Positions 1-9,811 are shown, numbered from the stretch's first letter. The stretch is 64,000 nucleotides of DNA from Streptomyces capillispiralis (GCF_007829875.1 NZ_VIWV01000001.1:6894001-6958000); one strand, 5' to 3'. Notes: generated by a model not told the origin, from the letters alone. Translations and numbers: made by a program.

Positions 1-10
1 GGAGGCCTGA
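1..10 (+). CDS. 3' end of an upstream gene (partial)
   Basis: In the frame of bases 2-4 the sequence reads Glu-Ala-stop, with TGA at 8-10, two bases before the next start codon. This probably is the tail of the gene upstream of the permease, most often the matching ABC ATPase. Only two codons are visible, so the identity is inferred from position alone. Confidence 0.3.
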
Positions 11-12
11 CC

Positions 13-738
13 ATGCAGTTCGCACCCGTACTCCGGTCCGAGTGGCTGAAGATCCGCACGATGCGCCCGCTCCTCGGGGCCCTCCTGGCGCTGTTCGCGG
101 CGACCACGGCGTTCTCCGCGCTCGCCGGGGTGTCGGACACCTCGGACCCCGGCTTCGACCCGCTGTTCACCAGCTTCTCCGGCGTCCTGCCGGGCCAGAT
201 CGCCGCCATCTCCTTCGGCGCCGTGGCCGTGTCGTCGGAGTTCCACAACGGCGCGCTGCGCGTCTCCCTGGCGGCGGTACCGCGGCGCGGCCGCTGGTTC
301 GCGGCCAAGATGACGTCGATCGCCCTGCCGGCGCTGGCCGTGGGGCTGGCGACCGCCGTCGCCTCCCTCCTCGCGGCCCGCGCGGGACTGGGCTCCGAGG
401 CGGACGGCCTCACCGCGGGCGAGCAGGTCCGGGCGGTGGCGGGCTGCGCCGTCTACCTCACGCTGACGGCGCTGTTCGCCGCGGGCCTCACGACCGTGCT
501 GCGCAGCGGTGTGGCCACCCTCTCCGTGCTGGTCCCCTTCATCCTCGTCGTGTCGTTCGTGATCGGTGACGGGGCCGGGACGGTCGTGGAGTTCCTGCCC
601 GACAGAGCCGGGCAACTGGTCCTCCAGCAGACCCACGAGGGGATTCTGGGACCCTGGTCCGGTCTCGCCGTGACCGCCCTGTGGACGACCGCCGCCCTCC
701 TCGCGGGCGTCTGGAGCCTGCGCCGCCGGGACGCCTGA
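13..738 (+). CDS. ABC-2 type transporter permease
   Basis: This 241-residue integral membrane protein begins with a short basic cytoplasmic stretch (RSEWLKIRT) followed by about six hydrophobic segments, near residues 20-40, 58-75, 98-122, 138-165, 170-192 and 213-235. That is the usual layout of ABC-2 family permeases that work with a separately encoded ATPase. The RSEWLKIRTMR start is typical of actinobacterial members. GGAGG at bases 1-5 lies seven bases before the ATG, and the preceding gene ends at base 10, so the two are almost certainly cotranscribed. The substrate cannot be read from the sequence. Confidence 0.85.
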   Translation: MQFAPVLRSEWLKIRTMRPLLGALLALFAATTAFSALAGVSDTSDPGFDPLFTSFSGVLPGQIAAISFGAVAVSSEFHNGALRVSLAAVPRRGRWFAAKMTSIALPALAVGLATAVASLLAARAGLGSEADGLTAGEQVRAVAGCAVYLTLTALFAAGLTTVLRSGVATLSVLVPFILVVSFVIGDGAGTVVEFLPDRAGQLVLQQTHEGILGPWSGLAVTALWTTAALLAGVWSLRRRDA

Positions 739-793
739 CCGGGAGTCGGCTGACGGCCCGCCAAGTGTCAGTGGCGGCGGGTTTACTGGACCC

Positions 794-1234
794 ATGAACA
801 TCGCACAGCACATCGCGCTCATCGACGAGCTGTGCTTCCGCCCCTTCCCGGCGGAGCACGGTCCGTCGGACGTCGGCTTCGCCGGACCGGGCCACCACGT
901 GGCGGTCCTGGAGAGCGCCCACGGCCTGCGGGACGGCGACCCCGCCGAGTGGGCGGTGACCGTGGACCAGTACGAGAAGGACCGCGACGCCGTCTACGAG
1001 CTGCTGGCCTCACGCTGGGGGGACGTCGCGCCCTGGAACCTGCAGACGGTCCTGCTGCGCACCGGTGCCGAGGAGATACCCGAGCCGTGGGCCTGGCTCG
1101 CCGCCCGCGCGGGTGTGGCCTGGCTGTGGGAGGTCCAGGGGACCGGCCGCTGGGTCGCGCTGGCGGTCGCCGACCGGGACGCCGGCGACGAGATCCAGCT
1201 GCTGGCGGTGGTCACGGAGACAGCCCCTCCCTGA
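794..1234 (+). CDS. Conserved hypothetical protein
   Basis: A 146-residue soluble protein that I do not recognise. It is acidic and rich in Trp, with clusters around residues 54, 75-80, 96-99 and 109-118, and has no signal peptide or membrane segment. Codon use is fully Streptomyces-like (very high third-position GC), which supports a real gene. A TACTGG box lies at 784-789 and there is no convincing ribosome binding site, so the mRNA may start at or very near the ATG. It runs convergent to mug. Confidence 0.7.
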   Translation: MNIAQHIALIDELCFRPFPAEHGPSDVGFAGPGHHVAVLESAHGLRDGDPAEWAVTVDQYEKDRDAVYELLASRWGDVAPWNLQTVLLRTGAEEIPEPWAWLAARAGVAWLWEVQGTGRWVALAVADRDAGDEIQLLAVVTETAPP

Positions 1235-1269
1235 CCACGGCCGGCCCTACGTCCCCCGGCCGGTCGGCG

Positions 1270-1767
1270 TCACTCCGCCGCGGCCTCCCGCAGCCGCCCG
1301 AACTCCTCGGCCAGCGTCGCCGGTGTCCAGTGCGCGTTCAGCCCGCTCGGGTTGGGCAGCACCCACACCCGTGTGCCGCCGATCGTCCGCGCCTGCGGCC
1401 CCACGGCGGCCCCGCGGTCGTCGAACGCCGCCCGGTAGGCGGTGATGCCCACCACGGCCAGCCACCTCGGGCGCAGCCGGGCCACCTTGAGCGTCAGCAG
1501 CCGCCCGCCCTCGCGGTACTCCTCGGCGCTCAGCTCGTCGGCCCGCGCGGTCGCCCGCGCCACCACATTGGTGATGCCGAGCCCGTACGACAGCAGCTCC
1601 CGCTGCTCGGACGGCAGCAACAGCCGCGGCGTGAACCCGGAGCGGTGCAGGGCCGGCCAGAAGCGGTTGCCGGGGCGCGCGAAGTGGTGGCCCGTCGCGG
1701 CCGTCATCAGGCCCGGGTTGATGCCGCAGAACAGCACCCGCAGGCCGTCCGCGACCACGTCCGGCAC
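1270..1767 (-). CDS. mug: Mismatch-specific uracil/thymine DNA glycosylase (Mug)
   Basis: The protein removes uracil or thymine from G:U and G:T mispairs in base excision repair. It carries both family motifs: GINPGL followed by HFARPGNRFW near residues 16-38, and the late NPSGLN loop near residue 139. The GTG used here (165 residues) probably is not the true start. The frame stays open for 16 more codons to 1815, encoding a Mug-like TRFTQQQLEAARDRL, where the only start-like codon is a CTG overlapping the purB stop. A CTG start giving about 181 residues is therefore plausible. It is cotranscribed with purB. Confidence 0.88.
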   Translation of the reverse strand: MPDVVADGLRVLFCGINPGLMTAATGHHFARPGNRFWPALHRSGFTPRLLLPSEQRELLSYGLGITNVVARATARADELSAEEYREGGRLLTLKVARLRPRWLAVVGITAYRAAFDDRGAAVGPQARTIGGTRVWVLPNPSGLNAHWTPATLAEEFGRLREAAAE

Positions 1768-1811
1768 CAGGCGGTCGCGGGCGGCCTCCAGCTGCTGCTG
1801 GGTGAAGCGGG

Positions 1812-3254
1812 TCAGAGGATCGCCCCGGGGGTGTACCCGGCGGCCTCCGGGTGCCGCTTCACGATCTCGTCGATCCTTCCGACGACGGTGGCGACCTGGT
1901 CGCTCGCCGCGCCCGTGAAGGACAGCTTGTCCGCCATCAGCGCCGCCAGCTCCGCCCGGCCGAGCGGCAGCCGCTCGTCGGCGGCGAGCTTGTCGAGCAG
2001 GTCGTTGCGCTCGGCGCCCTGCTCACGCATGGCCAGGGCGGTGGCGACGGCGTTCTCCTTGATCGCCTCGTGGGCGACCTCGCGGCCGACGCCCGCGCGC
2101 ACCGCGCCCATCAGCACCTTGGTGGTGGCCAGGAACGGCAGGTAGCGGTCGAGCTCGCGGGCCACGACCGCCGGGAAGGCGCCGAACTCGTCGAGCACCG
2201 TCAGGAACGTCTCCAGCAGACCGTCCAGGGCGAAGAACGCGTCCGGAAGCGCGACCCGGCGCACCACCGAGCAGGACACGTCGCCCTCGTTCCACTGGTC
2301 GCCCGCCAGCTCGCCGGTCATCGAGGCGTAGCCGCGCAGGATCACCATCAGGCCGTTGACGCGCTCGCAGGAGCGGGTGTTCATCTTGTGCGGCATCGCG
2401 GAGGAACCGACCTGGCCCGGCTTGAAGCCCTCGGTGACCAGCTCGTGCCCGGCCATCAGCCGGACCGTCTTCGCCAGCGACGACGGCGCGGCGGCCAGCT
2501 GCACCAGCGCGGTGACGACCTCGTAGTCCAGCGAGCGCGGGTAGACCTGGCCCACCGAGGTGAACGCCTCCGAGAAGCCCAGGTGCCCGGCGATCCGCCG
2601 CTCCAGCTCCGACAGCTTGGCCGCGTCCCCGCCGAGCAGGTCCAGCATGTCCTGCGCCGTCCCCACCGGGCCCTTGATGCCGCGCAGCGGGTAGCGGCCG
2701 AGCAGCTCCTCCACCCGGCCGTACGCGACGAGCAGCTCGTCGGCGGCGGTCGCGAACCGCTTGCCGAGGGTGGTGGCCTGCGCGGCCACGTTGTGCGAGC
2801 GGCCGGCCATGACCAGCTCGCCGTACTCACCGGCCAGCCGGCCCAGACGCGCCAGCACGGCCACCGTGCGGTCGCGCATCAGCTCCAGCGAGAGCCGGAT
2901 CTGCAACTGCTCCACGTTCTCGGTGAGGTCGCGGGAGGTCATGCCCTTGTGCACGTGCTCGTGCCCGGCGAGGTTGTTGAACTCCTCGATCCGCGCCTTC
3001 ACGTCGTGCCGGGTGACCTTCTCGCGCTCGGCGATCGAGGCCAGGTCGACGGTGTCGAGGACGCGCTCGTAGTCGGCGATCGCCGCGTCCGGCACCTCGA
3101 TCCCGAGATCCTTCTGGGCGCGCAGCACGGCGAGCCAGAGCTGCCGCTCGAGCTTCACCTTCTGCTCGGGCGACCAGAGCGTGGCGAGCTCGGCGGAGGC
3201 GTAGCGTCCGGCGAGGACGTTCGGGATGCGGGGCTTGGCGGGCGCAGAAGTCAC
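1812..3254 (-). CDS. purB: Adenylosuccinate lyase
   Basis: PurB cleaves SAICAR to AICAR and adenylosuccinate to AMP, releasing fumarate, so it acts twice in purine synthesis. The 480-residue length is normal. The fumarase/aspartase signature is present as GSSAMPHKMNTRSCE near residue 286, and the HVHKGMTSRD substrate loop lies near residue 98. The open frame runs much further upstream, but family similarity begins at the GTG at 3254. A TAGAAT -10 box (plus-strand 3263-3268) ends eight bases before that GTG and there is no Shine-Dalgarno sequence, which suggests a leaderless message. Confidence 0.95.
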   Translation of the reverse strand: MTSAPAKPRIPNVLAGRYASAELATLWSPEQKVKLERQLWLAVLRAQKDLGIEVPDAAIADYERVLDTVDLASIAEREKVTRHDVKARIEEFNNLAGHEHVHKGMTSRDLTENVEQLQIRLSLELMRDRTVAVLARLGRLAGEYGELVMAGRSHNVAAQATTLGKRFATAADELLVAYGRVEELLGRYPLRGIKGPVGTAQDMLDLLGGDAAKLSELERRIAGHLGFSEAFTSVGQVYPRSLDYEVVTALVQLAAAPSSLAKTVRLMAGHELVTEGFKPGQVGSSAMPHKMNTRSCERVNGLMVILRGYASMTGELAGDQWNEGDVSCSVVRRVALPDAFFALDGLLETFLTVLDEFGAFPAVVARELDRYLPFLATTKVLMGAVRAGVGREVAHEAIKENAVATALAMREQGAERNDLLDKLAADERLPLGRAELAALMADKLSFTGAASDQVATVVGRIDEIVKRHPEAAGYTPGAIL

Positions 3255-3361
3255 GTGTACGGATTCTACTGGCGCATCGTGCAGGCCGGCGCCACGGGGT
3301 GGTTCGGCGGAAGCTACGAACGGCCTGGGTGCGGGGGACCGGTGCCGGGGGACCGGCGCCG

Positions 3362-4138
3362 CTAACCGATCTCGTACGGCAGCAGCTCGGGCCGCTTGGG
3401 CGGCAGCCCGTCGCCGGAGGAGCGGCCGGTGAGGCGGCGGCCTATCCACGGCAGCAGGTGCTGCCGGGCGAACCGGGCGTCCGCGACCCGGCGGGCCGCC
3501 CAGCGCGGCGGCAGCGTCGCCTCCGGGGGCAGGTGCCACTCGGGGTCCTCGGGCGGGTAGCCGAGGGTCTGCCAGACCGCCTCCGCGACCCTGCGGTGGC
3601 CCTCCGCGGTCAGGTGCAGCCGGTCCACGTCCCACAGCCGGGGGTCGCCGAGGGCGGGCGCCCCGTACAGGTCGACGACGAGTGCGCCGTGCCGCTCGGC
3701 GAGCTCGTCGACACAGGCGAACAGCGCCTCCATGCGCGGCCGGAACCGCTCCAGGACCGGCCCCTGGCGGCCGGGGCTGCGCATCAGCACCAGTTGCTCG
3801 CAGTGCGGGGCCAGCCGCTCCACGGCCTCGGTCAGCAGGTCCCGCACCCGCACCATGTCGCACTTGGGCCGCAGGGTGTCGTTGAGTCCGCCGACCAGGG
3901 TGACGACGTCGGCCCGCATGGCCGCCGCCGTCTCCACCTGCTCGTCGACGATCTGCTGGATCAGTTTGCCGCGCACCGCGAGGTTGGCGTAGCGGAAGCC
4001 GGGGGCGGCGGCCGCCATCCGCCCGGCGAGGAGGTCGGCCCAGCCGCGGTAGGTGCCGTCAGGGAGCCGGTCCGACATGCCCTCGGTGAAGGAGTCGCCG
4101 ACGGCGACCAGGCTGGTGTGGGTGGGAATCGTCTGCAT
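3362..4138 (-). CDS. SGNH/GDSL-family hydrolase
   Basis: A 258-residue SGNH-fold esterase/acylhydrolase. Block I is GDSFTEG (nucleophile Ser near residue 17), block III is GGLND (oxyanion Asn) and block V is DVDRLHLTAEGH, holding the catalytic Asp and His. No signal peptide is visible, so it is predicted cytoplasmic. The ATG at 4138 is chosen because the GDSF block then sits the usual distance from the N terminus; an open extension upstream adds nine unconvincing residues. The natural ester substrate is unknown. Confidence 0.9.
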   Translation of the reverse strand: MQTIPTHTSLVAVGDSFTEGMSDRLPDGTYRGWADLLAGRMAAAAPGFRYANLAVRGKLIQQIVDEQVETAAAMRADVVTLVGGLNDTLRPKCDMVRVRDLLTEAVERLAPHCEQLVLMRSPGRQGPVLERFRPRMEALFACVDELAERHGALVVDLYGAPALGDPRLWDVDRLHLTAEGHRRVAEAVWQTLGYPPEDPEWHLPPEATLPPRWAARRVADARFARQHLLPWIGRRLTGRSSGDGLPPKRPELLPYEIG

Positions 4139-4218
4139 GGCGACAGAGATGGTATCCCGCGGCACATACCCGGCGGTCGGTCGGCCCGGGTCCGGGCCGA
4201 CCGACCGGGTCGCGCGGC

Positions 4219-5232
4219 TCAGGTCCGCTGACCGAACAGCTTCTGGAGGACGTCCTCCATCGTCACCAGTCCGGACAGCCGCCCGTCGGTCCCGAGGACC
4301 GCCGCCAGGTGCGTACGGCTGCCCCGCATCGCAGTGAGGACGTCGTCCATCGGCGTGCCCTCCCGCACCCGAGCGATGGGCCGCATGTCGCGCAACCGGA
4401 ACGGCAGGTCCCGCGGAGAGGCGTCGAGGGCGTCCTTCACGTGCAGATACCCCACGATCCGCCGCTGCCCGTCCACCACCGGGAAGCGGGAGAACCCGGA
4501 CCGCGCCGACAACTCCTCCAGCCCCTCGGGGGTGACGCCCACGCTCGCGTAGACCACGCGCTCCAGCGGCATCACCACGTCCCGCACCGGCCGCCGGCCC
4601 AGCTCCAGCGCGTCGTGCAGCCGCTCCTGCGCGCGGTCGTCGATGAGGCCCGCCTCACTGGAGTCCTTCACGATCTGGGCCAGTTCGGCGTCGGAGAAGG
4701 AGGCGACCACCTCGTCCCGCGTCTGCACCCGCAGCAGCTTCAGCAGGGTGTTGGCGAAGGCGTTGATCGTGAAGATCACCGGGCGCAGCGCCCGGGACAG
4801 CGCCACCAGCGGCGGACCCAGCATCAGCGCGCTGCGCACCGGCTCGGCGAGCGCTATGTTCTTCGGCACCATCTCGCCGAGCAGCATGTGCAGGTACGTC
4901 GCCAGCGCCAGCGCGATGACGAAGGACACCGCGTGCCCCGCGCCCTCCGGCACGCCCACCGCGTGGAACGCCGGTTCCAGCAGGTGCTCGATGGCCGGCT
5001 CGGCGACGACACCGAGGACCAGGGTGCACAGCGTGATGCCGAGCTGTGCGGCCGCCATCAGCGCGGACACGTGCTCCAGGCCCCACAGCACGCTCTTGGC
5101 GCGCCGGTCGCCCCGGTCGGCGTAGGGCTCGATCTGGCTGCGGCGGACCGAGATCAGGGCGAACTCGGCGCCGACGAAGAAGGCGTTGACGACCAGCGTC
5201 GCCAGACCGATCAGCAACTGTACGGCGGTCAT
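4219..5232 (-). CDS. CNNM/CorC-type CBS-domain membrane protein (second of a pair)
   Basis: A 337-residue protein with an N-terminal CNNM/DUF21 membrane domain (about four hydrophobic stretches in residues 1-150, including MLLGEMVPKNIAL) and a C-terminal pair of CBS domains (about 200-330) that usually bind adenine nucleotides. Relatives are linked to magnesium or cobalt transport (CorC, MpfA). It lacks the extra C-terminal CorC/HlyC transporter-associated domain that its neighbour has. Its ATG overlaps the upstream gene's TGA by four bases, so the two are translationally coupled and may form a heteromer. Confidence 0.88.
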   Translation of the reverse strand: MTAVQLLIGLATLVVNAFFVGAEFALISVRRSQIEPYADRGDRRAKSVLWGLEHVSALMAAAQLGITLCTLVLGVVAEPAIEHLLEPAFHAVGVPEGAGHAVSFVIALALATYLHMLLGEMVPKNIALAEPVRSALMLGPPLVALSRALRPVIFTINAFANTLLKLLRVQTRDEVVASFSDAELAQIVKDSSEAGLIDDRAQERLHDALELGRRPVRDVVMPLERVVYASVGVTPEGLEELSARSGFSRFPVVDGQRRIVGYLHVKDALDASPRDLPFRLRDMRPIARVREGTPMDDVLTAMRGSRTHLAAVLGTDGRLSGLVTMEDVLQKLFGQRT

Positions 5233-6596
5233 CGCCGCGCCCCCTTGTCCTCCGTGGTTCGGCCCGTCCGCTGCTGCGCCGGGTGCGGGTCGTCGAGGGG
5301 CGCGTGCAGCAGGACGCGCGCCGCGCGGCGGCCGGTGGCGTCCAGCACCTCCAGCCGCCAGCCGGTCACCTCGAAGGTGTCCCCGACGGCCGGTATCCGG
5401 CCCAGCTCGGCCGCCACGAGGCCGGCGAGGGTCTCGTACGGCCCCTCCGGGGCGCGCAGGCCCACCCGGGCGAGCTGGTCGACGCGCGTCGCGCCGTCGG
5501 CCGAGAACAGCGCCCGGCCCTCCTCGTCGGTGCCGGCCCGGGCCAGGTCGGGGACCTCGTGCGGGTCGTGCTCGTCGCGGACCTCGCCGACGACCTCCTC
5601 CACGATGTCCTCCAGGGTGGCCACCCCGGCGGTGCCGCCGTACTCGTCGATCACCACGGCCATGGTGCGCCGCCCGGAGAGCCGGTCGAGCAGCCGGTCG
5701 ACGGTGAGCGATTCGGGGACCAGCAGCGGTTCGCGCATCAGCTCCGAGACCGGGACCCGGGCGCGACGTTCGGCGGGCAGCGCCAGTACGTCCTTGACGT
5801 GCGCGGTGCCGACGACCGCGTCGAGGGTGTCGCGATAGACGGGGAAGCGGGACAGCCCGGTCGCCCGGGTCACGTTCGCCACGTCCTCGCAGGTCGCGTG
5901 GACCTCCAGGGCGACGACCTGGACGCGCGGGGTCATCACGTTCTCCGCGGTGAGGTCGGCGAGGTTCAGGGTGCGGACGAACAGCTCGGCCGTGTCCGCC
6001 TCCAGGGCGCCCTCCCTGGCGGAGTGCCGGGCGAGCGCCGCGAGTTCCTGGGGTCCGCGCGCCGACTCCAGTTCCTCGGCGGGTTCCACGCCGATGCGGC
6101 GCACGATGCGGTTGGCCGTGTTGTTCAGGTGGGTGATGAAGGGGCGGAACGCGGCGCTGAACCAGCGCTGCGCGTTGCCCACCCGCTTGGCGACGGCCAG
6201 CGGCGAGGAGATCGCCCAGTTCTTGGGCACCAGCTCGCCGACCACCATCAGGAACACGGTCGACAGGGCCGTGCCGATCACCAGCGCCAGGGAGCGCGCC
6301 ACGGACTCGGAGGCGCCGACGTCCCGCAGCGGGCCCGCGATGAGCGCCGCGATGGACGGCTCGGCGAGCATGCCGACCACCAGGTTGGTGACGGTGATGC
6401 CGAGCTGGGCGCCGGAGAGCTGGAAGGTCAGGCTCCGTACGGCCTCGAGCGCGCCCGCGGCGCCCCGCTCGCCGCGCTCGACGGCCCGCTCCAGCTCGGC
6501 GCGCTCGACCGTGGTGAGGGAGAACTCCGCCGCGACGAAGGCGCCGCACGCGAGCGAGAGCAGGATCGCCGCCAGGAGGAGGAGCACTTCTGTCAT
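5229..6596 (-). CDS. CNNM/CorC-type CBS-domain membrane protein (first of a pair)
   Basis: A 455-residue member of the same family with the full layout: DUF21 membrane domain (about 1-180, with VVGELVPKNWAI), paired CBS domains (about 215-335, with EYGGTAGVATLEDIVEE) and a C-terminal CorC/HlyC domain (about 350-435). The ATG at 6596 places the first membrane helix right at the N terminus; the longer open frame upstream is unlike the family. The probable role is divalent cation homeostasis, inferred from relatives. It is the first gene of a two-gene operon. Confidence 0.88.
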   Translation of the reverse strand: MTEVLLLLAAILLSLACGAFVAAEFSLTTVERAELERAVERGERGAAGALEAVRSLTFQLSGAQLGITVTNLVVGMLAEPSIAALIAGPLRDVGASESVARSLALVIGTALSTVFLMVVGELVPKNWAISSPLAVAKRVGNAQRWFSAAFRPFITHLNNTANRIVRRIGVEPAEELESARGPQELAALARHSAREGALEADTAELFVRTLNLADLTAENVMTPRVQVVALEVHATCEDVANVTRATGLSRFPVYRDTLDAVVGTAHVKDVLALPAERRARVPVSELMREPLLVPESLTVDRLLDRLSGRRTMAVVIDEYGGTAGVATLEDIVEEVVGEVRDEHDPHEVPDLARAGTDEEGRALFSADGATRVDQLARVGLRAPEGPYETLAGLVAAELGRIPAVGDTFEVTGWRLEVLDATGRRAARVLLHAPLDDPHPAQQRTGRTTEDKGARR

Positions 6597-6755
6597 CGGG
6601 TCACCTCCGTCCCATCGTCGGACAGGACGGGGACGAATGCGCGATGTCGCGGACTGGGAGGCTCGCCCATGGGCGGACGCACACAACCTTTCATGGAGGA
6701 CCGGGTGACCCCACAAGAGTAAAGGACCGGCAAAGGAGGGTGGCCGGGCTGTGGA

Positions 6756-7181
6756 TCAGCCGGTGAGGGGCTTCACCCAGCGCCGCCAGTGTTCCTCCGG
6801 CGCGTACCCCGCCGCGCCCCAGGCATGGTGCGCGGTCTCGTTGCGCCGGAGCACCATCGCGTCCGCGCGGCGCCCGCCGAGCCGCACGAACCGCTCCTCC
6901 GCGGCCGCCAGCAGCGCGGTGGCGACGCCCTGGCGGCGGTGGCCTGGATGCACCGCCAGCCGGTAGAGATGGCACCGCCAGCCGTCGAACCCCGCGATCA
7001 CCGTGCCGACCGGCTCGCCGCCGTACTCGGCGAGGATCAGCGCCTCGGGATCGCGGGCGACCAGCCGCTCCACGCCCTCCAGGTCGTCGCTGATGCTCGT
7101 GCCCTCGGCGGCCACCTTCCAGAAGGCCAGCACACGGTCCAGGTCGCCGGGCCCGGCGGCCCGTATACGCAGCTCACTCAT
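6756..7181 (-). CDS. GNAT-family N-acetyltransferase
   Basis: A 141-residue single-domain GNAT protein. Motif A, the acetyl-CoA pyrophosphate loop, is RLAVHPGHRRQGVATALL near residues 73-90, and the C-terminal motif B region (NETAHHAWGAAGY) follows at about 112-124. Homologues acetylate amines on small molecules or proteins; the acceptor is not predictable. It sits alone between the CBS pair and the exporter genes, all on the minus strand but with gaps that suggest separate transcription. Confidence 0.88.
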   Translation of the reverse strand: MSELRIRAAGPGDLDRVLAFWKVAAEGTSISDDLEGVERLVARDPEALILAEYGGEPVGTVIAGFDGWRCHLYRLAVHPGHRRQGVATALLAAAEERFVRLGGRRADAMVLRRNETAHHAWGAAGYAPEEHWRRWVKPLTG

Positions 7182-7250
7182 GAGCCGATCCCAGCACGCC
7201 CGGCCGGCCCGGGCCGGGAATTCCGCGATCCGGACCGTCCGCCGCGCGGC

Positions 7251-9807
7251 TCACTCGTGCGCGATCGCCTCCAGCACGTTCATCCGCGACGCCCGCAGCG
7301 CCGGCAGCAGCGCCGCCGCGATGCCCACCACCACCGAGCCGACGACGACCGCGACGACGGTGCCCCAGGGGACGGCCAGCGCGGTCATGCCCTGCAGGGC
7401 CAGGACCTGCTGCATGCACAGACCCCACACCAGCCCCAGCGCGAGTCCGAGCACGGCGCCGAAGACGGCGATCACCACCGACTCCAGGCGGATCATCCGC
7501 CGCAGCTGCCGCCGCGCCAGGCCGATCGCCCGCAGCAGACCGATCTCCCGGGTGCGTTCCACCACCGACAGCGCGAGGGTGTTGACCACTCCCAGCACCG
7601 CGATGACGATCGCCAGGCCCAGCAGGGCGTAGACGAGGTACAGCAGGACGGCGATCTGGTCGTGCACCAGGTCCTTGTAGTCGGCCTGGTCGCGGACCTG
7701 CGCCTGGGGATACGGGTCGAGGGCCGACTCCAGCCGGTCGCGCAGGGCGTCCGTGCCGGTCCCGTCGGCGGCGTTGACGTACAGCGCGGAGTCCTGGCCG
7801 CCCGGCATGTACTCCTCGACCGTCGCGATGCCGAAGAACAGCCCGCCCCGCATCCCGAAGCCCTCGCCGCCCTCCATGTCGGTGAGGGCGGTCACCGTCA
7901 GCTCGGTGCGCCGGCCGCCGGGGAACTCGACCGGGAGCGTGCCGCCGATCCGCACGCCGTGCTCCGCGGCGAAGCCGGCGTCCATGGCGAGGCCGCCGTC
8001 CGCCAGGGCCGCCGCGCGCGTACGTCACCCGCGCGACGTCGTCGACCCGGTCGTCGTACCCGGCGGCGGTGGTCTCGACCCGCTCCCCGTCCGGCAGCCG
8101 TACCGCCACCGGCGCGAACCGCTGCCGCACCACCAGCCCCACGCCCTCCGTGTCCCGCACCCGGTCGGTGACCTCCTGGGAGAACGGCATGAAGCCGGCG
8201 TCCTGGATCACGAAGTCGGCGCCGAGCGTCCTGTCGATCTGCTCGTCGAAGGACCGGGACATCGAGGCACCGGCCACCGACATCCCGCCGACCAGGGCGA
8301 TCCCCACCATCAGCGCGGCGGCCGTCGCCCCCGTACGGCGCGGATTGCGCAGGGCGTTGCGCCGGCTCATCAGGCCCACCGCGCCGAACAGCGCGGGGAA
8401 GGCCGCGCCGAGCACCCGGATCACCGGCCGCACCAGCAGCGGACCGGCGACGACGGTCGCGATCAGCGTGAGGACGACACCGAGCCCCAGCAGCGAGGCC
8501 GCCCGGGCCGTCCCGGTGGCGGCCGCACAGCCCGCCAGCGCGGCCGCGCCGAGCGCGCCCACCACGGACCCCACCACGGCGCGCGCCCGCAGCGGCCGCC
8601 CCACCCCGGCGATCTCCGCGTCGGCCAGCGCGGCCATCGGCGACACGGCCGCCGCGCGGCGGGCCGGGAGATACGCCGCGACGAAGGTGACCCCCACGCC
8701 GACGGCGTACGCCGTGACGGGCGTGACCCACCCGATCACCATCTCCGTCGTCTTCAGGTTCATGCCGAAGACGCCCATCAGCCGGATCAGCCCGGAGGCG
8801 AGCCCGATGCCGGCCGCGAGCCCCAGCGTCGAGCCGGCCAGACCGAGCAGCACCGCCTCGGTGAGCACCGACCGGCGCACCTGCCGCCGGTCGGCGCCGA
8901 GCGCCCGCAGCAGGCCGAGTTCCCGGGTGCGCTGGGCGATCAGCATCGAGAAGGTGTTGACGATCAGGAAGACGCCGACGAGGACGGCGACCCCGGCGAA
9001 GCCCAGCATCACGTACTTGATCACGTCGAGGAATCCGCCGAGTTCGTCGGCGGCCGTCTCGGCCAGCTCGTCGGCGGTCCTGATCTCGTAGGCGCCCGTG
9101 CCCAGCTCGGCGGTGACCCGGCGCTTCAGTTCCGCGTCGGTCACGCCGGGCGCCGCCTCGAGGGAGATGCCCGTCGCCCGGTCCGGCGAGCCCAGCAGTC
9201 TGGTGGCGGCGACCCCGGGGTCGAGGAAGACCAGCGCCGCGCCGGGGTTGGTGGTGGTGAACGTGGCGATGCCGACGACCTCCACGCGGAAGGTGCCCGG
9301 CTGCGCGTGCACGGACAGCGTGTCCCCGATCCCGACGTCCTCGGCGTCGGCGGTGTCCGCGTCCAGGACGGCCTCGCCGTCGCCGCGCGGGGCCCTGCCG
9401 GAGGTCAGCTCCACCACGCTGCGCTCACTGACGTACCAGTCCACCGCGTGGGTCGGGGCACCCGTGGTCGGGCCCACCGGCTCGTCGTCGCCGTCGGTCA
9501 CCGTGATGTTGTCGGCCTCGACGTCCGCATGGGCCGACGCGACACCGTCGACCCCGGTCAGCTCCCCGGCGAGCGGGGCCGGCAGGGTCCGGACCGCTCC
9601 CGTGGGCACCGACGACTCCAGGTCCTCCAGGGGCTCGACCGTCACATCGGCGGAGCTGGAGGCGAACAGCCGGTCGAAGGTACGGGAGACCGTGTCGGAG
9701 AAGATCAGGCTGCCGGCGACGAACGCCACGGACAGGACGACGGCCAGCGCGGACAGCAGCAGCCGCCCCTTGTGCGCGAGGAAGCTCCTCAGCGTCGCCC
9801 GCAGCAC
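7251..9807 (-). pseudogene. FtsX-like (MacB/LolCDE-type) ABC permease gene, frameshifted
   Basis: The two halves of one roughly 850-residue permease lie in different frames. The 5' part (9807 down to about 8025) encodes an N-terminal helix, a periplasmic-type domain, a FtsX core with three helices, a middle transmembrane block and the start of the second extracytoplasmic domain. The 3' part (about 8010 to 7251) encodes the rest of that domain and the second FtsX core ending in ASRMNVLEAIAHE. The join is in a GC-rich tract near 8000-8025, after a stretch reading VTYAR; one base less or two more would restore the frame. It may be a real mutation or an assembly error. The GTG start lies just behind the ATPase gene. 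Confidence 0.85.
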
Positions 9808-9811
9808 CGTG

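Noticed and set aside
1812..3863. purB read as a 683-residue protein
   Set aside because: The 5' extension has Arg/Pro-rich shadow character; family similarity begins at the GTG at 3254 and a -10 box lies just upstream.
5283..6722. Long plus-strand open frame of 479 codons opposite the CBS genes
   Set aside because: Shadow of a real GC-rich gene in the other strand; low-complexity Arg/Gly/Asp-rich translation and no domain. The same applies to the long frames opposite ureC (23311-25185), the SpoIIE protein (32056-34401), rocD (34404-35792) and the symporter (38281-40341).
7174..9807. Exporter permease as a single 877-residue protein
   Set aside because: After about residue 595 the translation turns Arg/Gly-rich and loses the FtsX core, which continues in another frame; treated as one frameshifted gene instead.
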